From: Salinivibrio sp. ES.052 | GTDB lineage: Bacteria > Pseudomonadota > Gammaproteobacteria > Enterobacterales > Vibrionaceae | Reading direction: 5' to 3' | Length of the DNA stretch: 64,000 nt | Assembly (NCBI RefSeq): GCF_900141775.1 | Contig: NZ_FSRI01000004.1 | Coordinates: forward strand, 1-64,000 | Shown: piece by piece, positions 1-7,096 of the stretch | How the letters are laid out: the number at the start of each line of letters is the position of its first letter | Position numbering within the stretch: the first letter of the stretch is position 1 | Position numbers and translations under genes: made by a program | The notes under the pieces: generated by a model | The model's input: only the letters and a program-made list of their open reading frames with translations | The model's database searches: none | Told to the model about the DNA's origin: nothing

Positions 1-36
1 GCAAACAGGCACACCTCAGCTATGGAGAGCGTGAGC

Positions 37-300
37 ATGCCTAAGCTGAATAAACATCAACAAGCGGTTATCCGTGCGATGCAAGCGGGGCATTGGTTTG
101 AGCTATGTGCCGATTATCGCGTCAATCAGGCCGGATACATTGGCGCAACAGGGTTTGATATGAAATTAAACCCACGCACTGTCTTTAAGCTTTATCGAGA
201 AAAGCTCATCACGTACCGAACCACCTACCCCTACGGTATCAAGTGGTATGTTTTTGAGCTCACACCAGCAGGGAGGGCATTGGATGTTAGCCATTCCTGA
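37..300 (+). CDS. Small winged-helix-like protein upstream of phage replication gene
   Basis: An 87-residue protein of unknown function. The ATG at 37 is preferred over the in-frame ATG at 22 because a GGAG lies nine bases before it. The C-terminal part (YVFELTPAGRAL) resembles the wing of small phage or MarR-like winged-helix proteins, but this is only a pattern match. Its stop overlaps the start of the replication endonuclease at 284, so the two are probably co-translated. A role in replication control or DNA binding is inference. Confidence 0.5.
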   Translation: MPKLNKHQQAVIRAMQAGHWFELCADYRVNQAGYIGATGFDMKLNPRTVFKLYREKLITYRTTYPYGIKWYVFELTPAGRALDVSHS

Positions 301-1822
301 AACTGACTTTGCTCAAATTGACTGGGATGATAAGGCGTTCGTCAAAGAGCGCCTTTGTCGCTTGCCGGATAAAGCGCAAAAAATCCTGTTCAAGCACTAT
401 CTCGCCATTTCCAACAAGCAAGCGCGAAACACCTACCTACGCGAGCTCACCGACAGCCTGATGAGCAAGCTCACCGTGTCGCCCGAAAAGCTAAATCTCA
501 ATATCTCAGAAGATGCCTTGCGAGAAGAGGCGGAAAACCTTGTTGATTCTGCACTGGCGATTAGGCGTGAATTAATGGGGGACGAACAGCAAACAATCAC
601 AACCCTTCACGCCCTATGTGCCAGCTTTGGCGTGCTGCCTCCCGATGAGGAAAAATACACCCTAGAGGGTCGGCTGCGTCGTATGTCCGATAAATCATGG
701 TGGCTGCGCAAACTTCGAAAAGCCCAGCGTAAGAACATTGAAACCGTGATGCGACACCTCAATGAAGTAAACCGTCGCAAGTCTATCTACTGCTCCGAAG
801 AAACCCTAAGCGCCCGCGCTTCTCAAAAGTTTCATCAAGAGCAATACCTTGCGAACACGACTGTTACCAATCAACTAGGGCAAAGTTTTAGCCTGCTGGA
901 ATTATCGAAAAAGGGCGTTGCTGATCCGAAAATTCGCAAAACTGAGCTCATGGTGAGGGCGCGAGGTTTTGAAGACCTAGCCAATGAGCTCGGCCATGTG
1001 GCGACCTTTCTCACTATTACTTGCCCGTCTAAATACCACCGCAGCTATGCGACAACGGGCGATGAAAATCCAAAATGGGGAGGCTATACGCCTGCTGAGG
1101 CTCAGGATTATCTCAATGATATTTGGAAGCTTATGCGTGCCAAACTACAGCGCGAGGATGTGCGATTCTATGGCTTTCGGGTTGTGGAGCCACAGCACGA
1201 CGGTACACCCCATTGGCATTTATTGTTGTTCGTCGAACCTGCGCATTACGACACCCTCATCACTACCATGAGAGATTACGCTTTACGGGAAGATGGCGAC
1301 GAAACAGGCGCCGAGCAGCACCGCTTTACGGAAGTGAAGATTGACCCAAACAAGGGCTCAGCGACGGGGTATATCGCGAAATACATTTCAAAGAACATCG
1401 ACGGTGATCATCTTGATGCAGGTATCTACGGTGAAGACCCGAAATGTGCAGCGGCGCGCGTCGATGCATGGGCGGCATGCTGGAGCATTCGCCAGTTTCA
1501 ACAACTGGGAGGATGTTCGGTGACGGTTTGGCGTGAATTACGCCGTTTAAAGGCAATGATGGCAGAAAGTCAGCTAGTGCAGGATATTCACGACGCAGCC
1601 GACAAAGGCAACTGGAAAAGCTTTACAGATTTAATGGGTGGCGTATTCTGCAAGCGCACAGAGCAGGCTATAGCCCCTCATTATGAGCTGGCTTTTGATA
1701 GTGATACAGGCGTGGTGAAAACGTCCATGTATAGCGAAGACGAGCTTCTAAAGGTGCTTAAAGGCATCTCAGCAGGCGGAAAGGCCATCATCACCCGCAC
1801 GAACGAATGGCATCTGTCTTGA
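284..1822 (+). CDS. HUH replication endonuclease (phage P2 GpA-like)
   Basis: Rolling-circle replication initiator of the Y2 HUH class, which nicks an origin and stays covalently bound to the 5' end. Residues 310-312 (HWH inside PHWHLLLF) form the metal-binding HUH motif. Residues 363-371 (YIAKYISKN) carry two tyrosines four positions apart (363 and 367), as in P2 GpA. An upstream block (FLTITCPSKYH) matches motif I of the family. The 512 residues are shorter than P2 GpA (about 760). The ATG at 284 is chosen for its GGGAGG site; an in-frame ATG at 248 lies inside the upstream gene. No capsid or tail genes are in the window, so the element may be a satellite, plasmid-like element or prophage remnant. 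Confidence 0.85.
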   Translation: MLAIPETDFAQIDWDDKAFVKERLCRLPDKAQKILFKHYLAISNKQARNTYLRELTDSLMSKLTVSPEKLNLNISEDALREEAENLVDSALAIRRELMGDEQQTITTLHALCASFGVLPPDEEKYTLEGRLRRMSDKSWWLRKLRKAQRKNIETVMRHLNEVNRRKSIYCSEETLSARASQKFHQEQYLANTTVTNQLGQSFSLLELSKKGVADPKIRKTELMVRARGFEDLANELGHVATFLTITCPSKYHRSYATTGDENPKWGGYTPAEAQDYLNDIWKLMRAKLQREDVRFYGFRVVEPQHDGTPHWHLLLFVEPAHYDTLITTMRDYALREDGDETGAEQHRFTEVKIDPNKGSATGYIAKYISKNIDGDHLDAGIYGEDPKCAAARVDAWAACWSIRQFQQLGGCSVTVWRELRRLKAMMAESQLVQDIHDAADKGNWKSFTDLMGGVFCKRTEQAIAPHYELAFDSDTGVVKTSMYSEDELLKVLKGISAGGKAIITRTNEWHLS

Positions 1823-2132
1823 AGACAGATGCGCTTTTACTTGGAGTTCTGTGAATAACTGTATTTTTGGAAATTTGATATGTTTAGCATCAAGCTAGCG
1901 ATAGAAGGTTACGCGATAAAACATCGATAAATACATATGAAAGGACTTTGTGTCGCAAATCATTCACGCCGAGACCAAACCACTAGCACTTCAAAATAGT
2001 GATGGATGGTGGCTAACAAGCACACTAGTAAGCTTTTTCTCCAATGTTCTATTATCCATTGATACCAATGGGCGGGAATAGAATATATACGGCTCGTACA
2101 TGCGATGAGCCTCGCTCAATTATGAAGAGACA
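1823..2132. other. Intergenic stretch without a recognisable gene
   Basis: AT-rich sequence between the replication gene and the first attC-like site. Only very short ORFs are present, and I see no convincing promoter, tRNA or terminator. It may include the boundary between the phage-like segment and the cassette array. Confidence 0.4.
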
Positions 2133-2253
2133 CTCCAACGCCTTGTAAAGGGACAATGTAATACAGAAACCGCTTCAAATCTCTTCAATCACTTAAACCA
2201 AAGCATAGTGAAAACACTATGCTTTGCGAACACTTTCGAATACTTTGTTAAAT
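2133..2253 (-). repeat. VCR-like attC site (cassette of the 2254-2700 gene)
   Basis: Read on the minus strand, an ATTTAAC box (fits RYYYAAC) lies directly after the gene stop codon, and a GCGTTGGAG box lies about 120 bp further on. Between them is a perfect 11-bp inverted repeat with a four-base loop at 2200-2225. Length and architecture fit the long Vibrio-type attC. The distal box departs from GTTRRRY at the last base. Confidence 0.55.
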
Positions 2254-2700
2254 TTACTTTTCCGTTTTTTGACAGACTAAATTCATAATTTCCATTTGTG
2301 CAGAGTTTGAACGAATAACAGATAAGACATTACCACGGTATTTAAATTTTAGCTCGATTGAGTCTCCATCACTATAGTTACGAGTTACATGCCACCGTTC
2401 TGTTTGTGCAACCATATATTGGTTGTTTTTAGGTAATCCGTTAATTTCATACACATTAAATGAAATAATATCATTTGAAGGATATAACGCTATCTCACTT
2501 TCTGACACAACTAGTAAAGCACTTTTGTCTAGGTTACTTTCACCTATATAAGTGCATTTCCAAATACCAATAGCCTCACTGCGAAATATTTCTTCGCCTC
2601 TCTTTTGCATTTCCTCAATTTTTTTTGAAAATGAGTCTTCACCACTAGAAAATACCATTGAAGAAAATAATGTAAAAAGGACTACTATAATCTTGTACAT
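2254..2700 (-). CDS. Hypothetical secreted small protein (cassette gene)
   Basis: A 148-residue protein that I do not recognise. The first 19 or so residues (MYKIIVVLFTLFSSMVFSS) form a signal peptide, so the product is probably periplasmic or secreted. An early lysine/glutamate-rich helix follows (SKKIEEMQKRGEEIF), then a mostly beta-type domain with two cysteines (CTYIG and LVCQK) that could form a disulfide. The gene is AT-rich compared with the core genes and ends directly at an attC-like box, which suggests an integron cassette. Confidence 0.6.
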   Translation of the reverse strand: MYKIIVVLFTLFSSMVFSSGEDSFSKKIEEMQKRGEEIFRSEAIGIWKCTYIGESNLDKSALLVVSESEIALYPSNDIISFNVYEINGLPKNNQYMVAQTERWHVTRNYSDGDSIELKFKYRGNVLSVIRSNSAQMEIMNLVCQKTEK

Positions 2701-2718
2701 CTGCTGAATTACCTATAA

Positions 2719-2835
2719 ATTTAACGTTCACTTAAGAAGCAGCCGACGCTACTACCCATCTTAAGCATAGCGCGTAAACCACTTAAATCAACGCACAATA
2801 AAATACCGTGCGCTGTAATTCCCTCTTGAAAAATT
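2719..2835 (-). repeat. Degenerate attC-like site
   Basis: On the minus strand a segment with the Vibrio-repeat-like run CAAGAGGGAATTACAGCGC leads through imperfect palindromes to a GTTAAAT box (fits GTTRRRY) at 2719-2725. The proximal RYYYAAC box is not clear. It sits where the attC of the 2863-3321 cassette would be expected. Confidence 0.4.
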
Positions 2836-2862
2836 CATTAGATTTTTGAAGATCCATGATTA

Positions 2863-3321
2863 CTAGGAAAGAGAATAGATAAATCGGACAAAAAGTTTCG
2901 CATTTTCACTTTCTAAATCGGCAAACTCATGACTCAACGTCTGTAGCACTCCAAAATCTTTAACTGTTAGCCCTTGTAGCTGTTCTCGCCTAACATCCTC
3001 GTTCATGCTTGGGCTTGAATTTTGAAATAGGAGTAATGTTTTCATAGCTATTTTCTTTGCTGACCGTAATCCAATCACTTCGAAGCCTTCAATTGCGTGA
3101 AAAATATTGTCACCATCACAGCTGTCAAAGTATTGATAAAAACCACCATTCAAAACCTGACCTTCAAGCGCTAATGTATAGAAAAGATGCCTTTCACTTT
3201 CTGATAAGCAACTAAACTCCGTATCTCTCATTGTTTTTGAGAACAGAAACTCATAAACACAGTATATAAGGTCGCTATCGCTCAAGTCTCCTTGCTTGTG
3301 TTTTTCAATTAACTCTTTCAT
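2863..3321 (-). CDS. DUF4375 (DMP19-like) family protein
   Basis: The core QVLNGGFYQYFDSCDGD matches the signature of the DUF4375/DMP19 family, whose founding viral member mimics DNA; the bacterial function is unknown. I start at the ATG at 3321 (MKELIEKHK, 152 residues) because a GAGG lies about nine bases upstream; an in-frame ATG at 3357 would add twelve hydrophobic residues. The gene has the same strand and low GC as its cassette neighbours. Confidence 0.65.
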   Translation of the reverse strand: MKELIEKHKQGDLSDSDLIYCVYEFLFSKTMRDTEFSCLSESERHLFYTLALEGQVLNGGFYQYFDSCDGDNIFHAIEGFEVIGLRSAKKIAMKTLLLFQNSSPSMNEDVRREQLQGLTVKDFGVLQTLSHEFADLESENAKLFVRFIYSLS

Positions 3322-3475
3322 TGCTGCAAACCTCAAATTAAGCATAAAGAATAACATGCCCCGCTCGAAGAACAGAAATTAGGTATGGGTTTGAAATTGG
3401 AGGCACCCCGCGGATTCAAACGGGCAATTTACAAATACGTTTCGTTCAAAACTTTCCATATTTGATCACCAAACC
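3322..3475. other. Spacer with a tRNA/tmRNA-3'-end-like fragment, no clear attC
   Basis: This spacer should hold the attC of the DUF2188 cassette, but I find no clear RYYYAAC/GTTRRRY pair. On the minus strand, bases 3398-3425 read like the 3' end of a tRNA or tmRNA (TTTGAATCCGCGGGGTGCC then TCCA), but the T-stem does not pair properly. It may be a decayed attachment-site remnant or chance. Confidence 0.3.
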
Positions 3476-3703
3476 TTATCCTTTAGGCGGGTGTGGATCT
3501 TTGCCATAACTATTCTTTTCTCTAATTTTCCCATCTTTACCATGGATATAGAGTTCAGTTTTTTGATTCTTCGCTACACCTTTCGCCCATTGAATGGCTT
3601 CTTCCTGTGTATTGAAGTGTTTAGATGCTCTGTCAGAACCACTTTTTTTAACGTCCCATCCACCTTGTGAGTTACTGACTACATGTTGTGTTTCTTTACT
3701 CAT
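3476..3703 (-). CDS. DUF2188 domain protein
   Basis: A 75-residue protein with the DUF2188 layout: HVVSNSQGGWDVKKSGSDRASKHF, then TQEEAIQWAKGVAKNQKTELYIHGKDGKI. DUF2188 proteins are short, common in mobile regions and of unknown function. The start has a good GGAG site six bases upstream (TAGGAGAAAACT). The gene lies between an attC on its upstream side (3719-3802) and an ill-defined junction downstream. Confidence 0.7.
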   Translation of the reverse strand: MSKETQHVVSNSQGGWDVKKSGSDRASKHFNTQEEAIQWAKGVAKNQKTELYIHGKDGKIREKNSYGKDPHPPKG

Positions 3704-3718
3704 AGTTTTCTCCTAAAA

Positions 3719-3802
3719 ACATAACGCCTGCAGCATGCGCGCCCATGAAATGGAGCCGAAGGCGCAATGTAATGGGTGTCGCCGTGCCTGCACTGGTTAA
3801 GC
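3719..3802 (-). repeat. attC site between the DUF2188 and TIR-like cassettes
   Basis: On the minus strand GCTTAAC (an exact RYYYAAC) overlaps the stop codon of the TIR-like gene. After an 84-bp imperfect palindrome the site ends in GCGTTATGT. The arms GTGCAGGC and GCTGCAGGC flank inner complementary blocks (ACACCCATTACATTGCGCC against GGGCGCGC). This is the clearest attC in the array. Confidence 0.75.
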
Positions 3803-4555
3803 ATTATTTTCGGCAAGCCCCCTGAGTCGGCGTTCTAAACCGCTTTTGAGCTCCCTGTAGCTCTCGAAAAATATAATCGGATAGTCCTTCAGGTCGAACT
3901 CAAGCTTTGTTCCTGATCTCGCTATGTAAATCGGTAGCTTTCCAATCCCTTGGGCATATCCTGCCTCGTAAAATACGTTAGGTCGTGACTCAGTCAAATC
4001 CACAATAACGTATTCAGCTTTTTGTATGGACTCCAATATCCGATCTGTTATTCGCTCATTTGCCTGTGCTTCATCCACTCGCTCAGCATTCAGACCACAA
4101 CGCTGGCATGCCTCTTTTACAGCATCGAGTACGTCGTCGAACGGATTCTCAGGCCCGATAGGCATTGCTACAAAAACATAGCCTTGTTGAATCTGAAATT
4201 TGACTTCGGGCTCATTGCGCGCGGTTTTCTCCTCAGGAGGATGTGTTTTCCATTCCTCTAGCACTCCAATGGTCTGATTTATCATGTCGCGAACGTATGG
4301 GTTTAGACTACGCAAGTAGACACGTTCAAAAATCATGTCAAAGGGATTAACGTTTTGCATGACCATTCCACCAACTGCCGGTGGGGGAGAAACTGTAATG
4401 GTATGCAGACAACCAGCTTCCAATACTTCCCTTTGCACGCTTGGTCTTGCACGACTAATCCGTGACCGTATTTCTTCTGGATGCTCTTCTTCCCAGGCAT
4501 CCAGCAGTCCGAGAAAATCGGTAAGTTTTTCAATTCTTTGGTCTATATTTTCCAT
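3797..4555 (-). CDS. TIR-like / nucleoside 2-deoxyribosyltransferase-like protein
   Basis: A 252-residue protein. The N-terminal 110 or so residues are unassigned and include a helix-rich start (IEKLTDFLGLLDAWEEEHPEE). The C-terminal half has a TIR-like or nucleoside-deoxyribosyltransferase-like fold: YVFVAMPIG, then ITDRILESIQKAEYVIVDLTE, then NVFYEAGYAQGIGK with a probable active-site glutamate in FYEAG. Such folds act on N-glycosidic bonds of nucleotides, including NAD, and are common in antiphage systems. The stop lies inside an attC box. A defence role is inference from fold class and cassette setting. Confidence 0.7.
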   Translation of the reverse strand: MENIDQRIEKLTDFLGLLDAWEEEHPEEIRSRISRARPSVQREVLEAGCLHTITVSPPPAVGGMVMQNVNPFDMIFERVYLRSLNPYVRDMINQTIGVLEEWKTHPPEEKTARNEPEVKFQIQQGYVFVAMPIGPENPFDDVLDAVKEACQRCGLNAERVDEAQANERITDRILESIQKAEYVIVDLTESRPNVFYEAGYAQGIGKLPIYIARSGTKLEFDLKDYPIIFFESYRELKSGLERRLRGLAENNA

Positions 4556-4571
4556 TGGAACACCTGGTATT

Positions 4572-4669
4572 GCTTAACGCTGAGCACAGTTGCAGAAATA
4601 CATGGCGCTACATTTTGGGTACCAAAATTCGTGACATGTACTTTTGTCAATTGATGCGATTTGTTATGC
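4572..4669 (-). repeat. attC site of the MerR/CMD cassette
   Basis: On the minus strand GCATAAC overlaps the stop of the 4664-5041 gene, and 98 bp later the site ends in GTTAAGC (an exact GTTRRRY). The centre holds paired blocks AAAAGTACATG/CATGTATTTCT and ATTTTGGTACCCAAAAT. Confidence 0.75.
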
Positions 4670-5041
4670 CCGCCGTTCAGAGAGCACTTCTTTGAGTGCA
4701 AACATACCATTTAGTGCTGCTGGAAAACCGGCATAGACTGACATTTGTATAATTACTTCTTTCAGCTCTGTCTCTGAACAACCAACATTAAGAGCTGCAT
4801 GTAAATGAACTTTTAATTGCGGTATGCAATTACCCATTGCAGTTAAGGCTGAAACAGTAGCTAATTCTCTTGATTTCAAATCTAACCCTGAACGAGAATA
4901 AATATCTCCAAATGGGTATTCGATTGTGTATTTACCCAAATCAGGACAAATATCTTCTAGGCTATCGATAACTTTTTGCCCAGCTTCACCGTCAATTTCT
5001 GATAATAGCGCTAAACCTTTGTCGAAACGTGAATTTTCCAT
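4664..5041 (-). CDS. Carboxymuconolactone decarboxylase / AhpD-like protein
   Basis: A 125-residue protein of the CMD family: LDLKSRELATVSALTAMGN, then LKVHLHAALNVGCSETELKEVI, then YAGFPAALNGM. The family includes PcaC-type decarboxylases and AhpD-like peroxidase partners. The AhpD CxxC pair is absent; single cysteines occur in GNCIPQ and GCSETE. The preceding MerR gene on the same strand and the palindrome in the spacer suggest induction by an electrophile or other small molecule. The substrate cannot be told from sequence. Confidence 0.8.
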   Translation of the reverse strand: MENSRFDKGLALLSEIDGEAGQKVIDSLEDICPDLGKYTIEYPFGDIYSRSGLDLKSRELATVSALTAMGNCIPQLKVHLHAALNVGCSETELKEVIIQMSVYAGFPAALNGMFALKEVLSERRA

Positions 5042-5066
5042 TTTGTGTGCTCCTGTTTTATGAATA

Positions 5067-5103
5067 CCAGCACACTTTACTAGTTAGAGTTAACTCTAAG
5101 TCA
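5067..5103 (-). promoter_or_regulatory. MerR-type promoter/operator for the CMD gene
   Basis: On the minus strand TTGACT and TAAAGT are separated by 19 bp, the over-long spacing typical of MerR-activated promoters. The spacer holds the dyad TTAGAGTTAACTCTAA, close to operators of the NmlR/AdhR branch. The -35 begins within the last codons of the merR-like gene. This gives the decarboxylase its own regulated promoter, unusual for an integron cassette. Confidence 0.7.
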
Positions 5104-5457
5104 ACTCATTTCTCCACTTTTATATAAATTAATTTTTTCATCCAATGCTTTCAGGTGCTCATTTTGCTGCATGATATGCTTTACTAGATTTTCTTGATGA
5201 TTTTCTAGCAGCGCTTGCCGCTCTTTTACTGTTTGAGCTCCTAACTCCCTTAAAGAGGCATATGTCTGAATCTCTTCAAGAGGCATGCCCGTGTCTTTAA
5301 GTCGTTTAATAAAACTTACCCAATCAATATCTCTATTTGAATAAACCCGATGACCACTAGTATTTCTTTGGACATGTTTGAGTAAACCAATTTTTTCGTA
5401 ATAACGAAGGGTATAAGCCGATAATTCGACTTTATCCGAAAATTCTCTCATGTTCAT
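5101..5457 (-). CDS. MerR family transcriptional regulator
   Basis: A 118-residue regulator. Residues 1-70 are the winged helix-turn-helix (LSAYTLRYYEKIGLL, then SGHRVYSNRDIDWVSFIKRLKDTGMPLEEI). The rest is the dimerisation coiled coil (RQALLENHQENLVKHIMQQNEHL). It has no C-terminal metal-binding cysteines, so a metal sensor is unlikely; it resembles the NmlR/AdhR branch. The operator in the following spacer and the CMD gene downstream make a two-gene regulated unit flanked by attC sites. Confidence 0.85.
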   Translation of the reverse strand: MNMREFSDKVELSAYTLRYYEKIGLLKHVQRNTSGHRVYSNRDIDWVSFIKRLKDTGMPLEEIQTYASLRELGAQTVKERQALLENHQENLVKHIMQQNEHLKALDEKINLYKSGEMS

Positions 5458-5471
5458 GATATCTACCTAGG

Positions 5472-5574
5472 GCATAACGCCGCATTAAGTGGTGAGCAAC
5501 GCCTGCCACCCGACCTAAGCCATTGTGCCGTAAATACTAAAGTCGAATCAAACCGAAAATGCCAAGCGTTGGGA
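5472..5574 (-). repeat. VCR-like attC site
   Basis: On the minus strand the site runs from TCCCAACGCTTGGCATTTTC to GGCGTTATGC over 103 bp. The inner boxes CAACGCTTGGCA and TGGCAGGCGTTG pair with each other, as in Vibrio cholerae repeats. The proximal box has T in place of the purine of RYYYAAC. Confidence 0.7.
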
Positions 5575-5593
5575 ATCCGTCTTAAATGCTTTA

Positions 5594-6022
5594 TTATACA
5601 AACACTGTTAGCAAGCACAGACCAAAAACCAAGAGAACAAACCCAATAAACATTAACGCTATACGATAGCTATAGTGCTTGTTCAAACGTTCGCTTTCTA
5701 GGCGCTGTCCGTCTGGAGTTTCCCAAGCAAAACCATTTGGTTGTCGTACAGGAAAATCACCGAAGTACTCCTGAGACAAATACTCGATGTCATTCTTAAC
5801 TTGGGATAGTCTATTCAATGAGTAAACAGAAAGACCAAGAATGTATGAGTAAACAAGCAAAATTGATTTTAACAAGGTAAATTGTTCTGAATTGACTGAA
5901 TAGCCAACAAGCACAACGAACGAAACCGAGAAAGCTATAAGCTTCAACCGTGACGGACTGAGTAATTGCATGACCGCTTTAAAGTTTTCTACCGCTTTTC
6001 TAGGATGTTCTTGCTTACTCAT
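5594..6022 (-). CDS. Hypothetical integral membrane protein (cassette gene)
   Basis: A 142-residue protein that I do not assign to a family. It has two close membrane segments near residues 25-65 (LIAFSVSFVVLVGYSV and SILLVYSYILGLSVY), a polar middle region (EYLSQEYFGDFPVRQPNGF) and a C-terminal segment (IALMFIGFVLLVFGLCLLTVFV). The soluble region probably faces one side as a loop of about 55 residues. Small membrane proteins are frequent among integron cassettes. Confidence 0.6.
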   Translation of the reverse strand: MSKQEHPRKAVENFKAVMQLLSPSRLKLIAFSVSFVVLVGYSVNSEQFTLLKSILLVYSYILGLSVYSLNRLSQVKNDIEYLSQEYFGDFPVRQPNGFAWETPDGQRLESERLNKHYSYRIALMFIGFVLLVFGLCLLTVFV

Positions 6023-6043
6023 ATTTTGTTGCTGCCTCCGTTT

Positions 6044-6119
6044 GTATAACGCTTTGCGCAGCGGCCGATTTGTGGAGCGCAGCGGAACAAAACGGTCCGA
6101 CTGACGCTGCTGGTTATGC
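6044..6119 (-). repeat. attC site (76 bp)
   Basis: On the minus strand GCATAAC overlaps the stop of the 6114-6440 gene and GTATAAC's complement GTTATAC closes the site. The inner arms CAGCAGCG/CGCTGCGC and CGGACCG/CGGCCG pair. This is the shorter, plasmid-type attC architecture. Confidence 0.75.
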
Positions 6120-6440
6120 TTTCATTGAGCAGGGGAACAGATGCCTGAGCACCGCTTTGAGAAAAGCACTGGTGTTATTGTTCTCTACCCTCTCGGGGCT
6201 TTCAGTCTCGACACGCAGACCTTGCGTCACGTTCAACTGACTCTCCTCACATCGCCTATCAATGTATTCGGCGACGGGGAACAAATATTGGTCCAATGTT
6301 CCTGGGCTTGCGGTGTCTACCTCATTTGCAGATAGCTGAACGAATAGAGCTCCTTGATCGTCCGTCCACAGGTGGTAACGAATTGAACCATCACCTTTAA
6401 TCTTTGGCGCCTCGCCTTCGAACCGTTCTACTTTATTCAT
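6114..6440 (-). CDS. Hypothetical protein (cassette gene)
   Basis: A 108-residue soluble protein that I do not recognise. It begins MNKVERFEGEAPKI and contains a short beta-rich stretch (SIRYHLWTDDQGALFVQLSANE). A charged middle part and a small hydrophobic C-terminus follow. There is no signal peptide or membrane segment. Its stop lies inside the attC box at 6113-6119, which supports a genuine cassette gene. Confidence 0.55.
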   Translation of the reverse strand: MNKVERFEGEAPKIKGDGSIRYHLWTDDQGALFVQLSANEVDTASPGTLDQYLFPVAEYIDRRCEESQLNVTQGLRVETESPERVENNNTSAFLKAVLRHLFPCSMKA

Positions 6441-6462
6441 ACTTCTTCACCGTCAATTTGTG

Positions 6463-6511
6463 GCATAACATTGTATTAGTGCGCACGCACGATTTCCCAA
6501 AACCGTTATAC
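6463..6511 (-). repeat. Short attC-like site at the upstream edge of the array
   Basis: GTATAAC and GTTATGC boxes on the minus strand bound a 49-bp imperfect palindrome centred on GTGCGCAC. It is shorter than usual attC sites (about 57 bp or more), so it may be a truncated site marking the end of the array. Confidence 0.45.
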
Positions 6512-6687
6512 GCAATCTTTTCTACCTAACCGATTGTTCCTATAAGGATTTTCCATCTTTAATGAATACTGCTCTTCCGCGAAAGTGTGCATGCCGCCTA
6601 TCTCTATTCTGGTACTCACACTATCTCCAAGCGTAAGTATGTAAATGCCTGACTAATAGGTTCTTTTTGTCATCCGTTCTGCGATAG

Positions 6688-7017
6688 TGTGAATCTGTCA
6701 CGGATAAACGCGCACGCTTTCGGCTGCATCTAGCCGATAAGCTGATTAAGCATCCAGTGTTTAGCCATGCTACCGCCGATCAGTTGTCGGCACCTAACAC
6801 GCCATCGAGTTGGCAGATTTGGGACTAGTGTATCAAGGGCTGTTTTGGTTTTCGTGCGCTATTGTCCAAAGTGTTAGATAAGCCATATTTTGTGAGATGG
6901 ATTAAAAAGGCGGACTGTTCGAAAGCTGTGCTTAAGCAAGCTATCACTAATATCGAACCTGAGAATGGGTATGGCAGGTGGGGAGTGCGAATCAAAAGGA
7001 CGTTTAAGAACGATTAA
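6688..7017 (+). pseudogene. Decayed ORF with an in-frame TAG, unknown family
   Basis: One reading frame stays open for about 109 codons from 6688 to the TAA at 7015, apart from a single TAG at 6826-6828. The peptide looks like real coding sequence (RLHLADKLIKHPVFSHAT before the stop; KPYFVRWIKKADCSKAVLK after it). There is no start codon with a ribosome binding site. It lies next to the tRNA and may be the remnant of a phage or island gene. I do not recognise the family. Confidence 0.35.
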
Positions 7018-7050
7018 TTTGCTACATATATGCTACACAGCAAAATAAAA

Positions 7051-7088
7051 AGCAAAAGGCCTGAGTGGTTACTAACCTCTCAGGCCTT
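7051..7088 (-). terminator. Intrinsic terminator of the tRNA-Ile gene
   Basis: A 10-bp stem (AAGGCCTGAG with CTCAGGCCTT) follows the tRNA on the minus strand and is followed by TTTTGCTTTTTATTTT. Confidence 0.8.
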
Positions 7089-7096
7089 GCTATGAC

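Noticed and set aside
2200-2225. Perfect 11-bp hairpin as an intrinsic terminator
   Set aside because: No T-run follows on either strand, and it sits in the middle of an attC-like site, which explains the palindrome better.
2133-6511. CRISPR array
   Set aside because: The repeated elements differ in sequence and length and flank ORFs; there are no regular short direct repeats with spacers.
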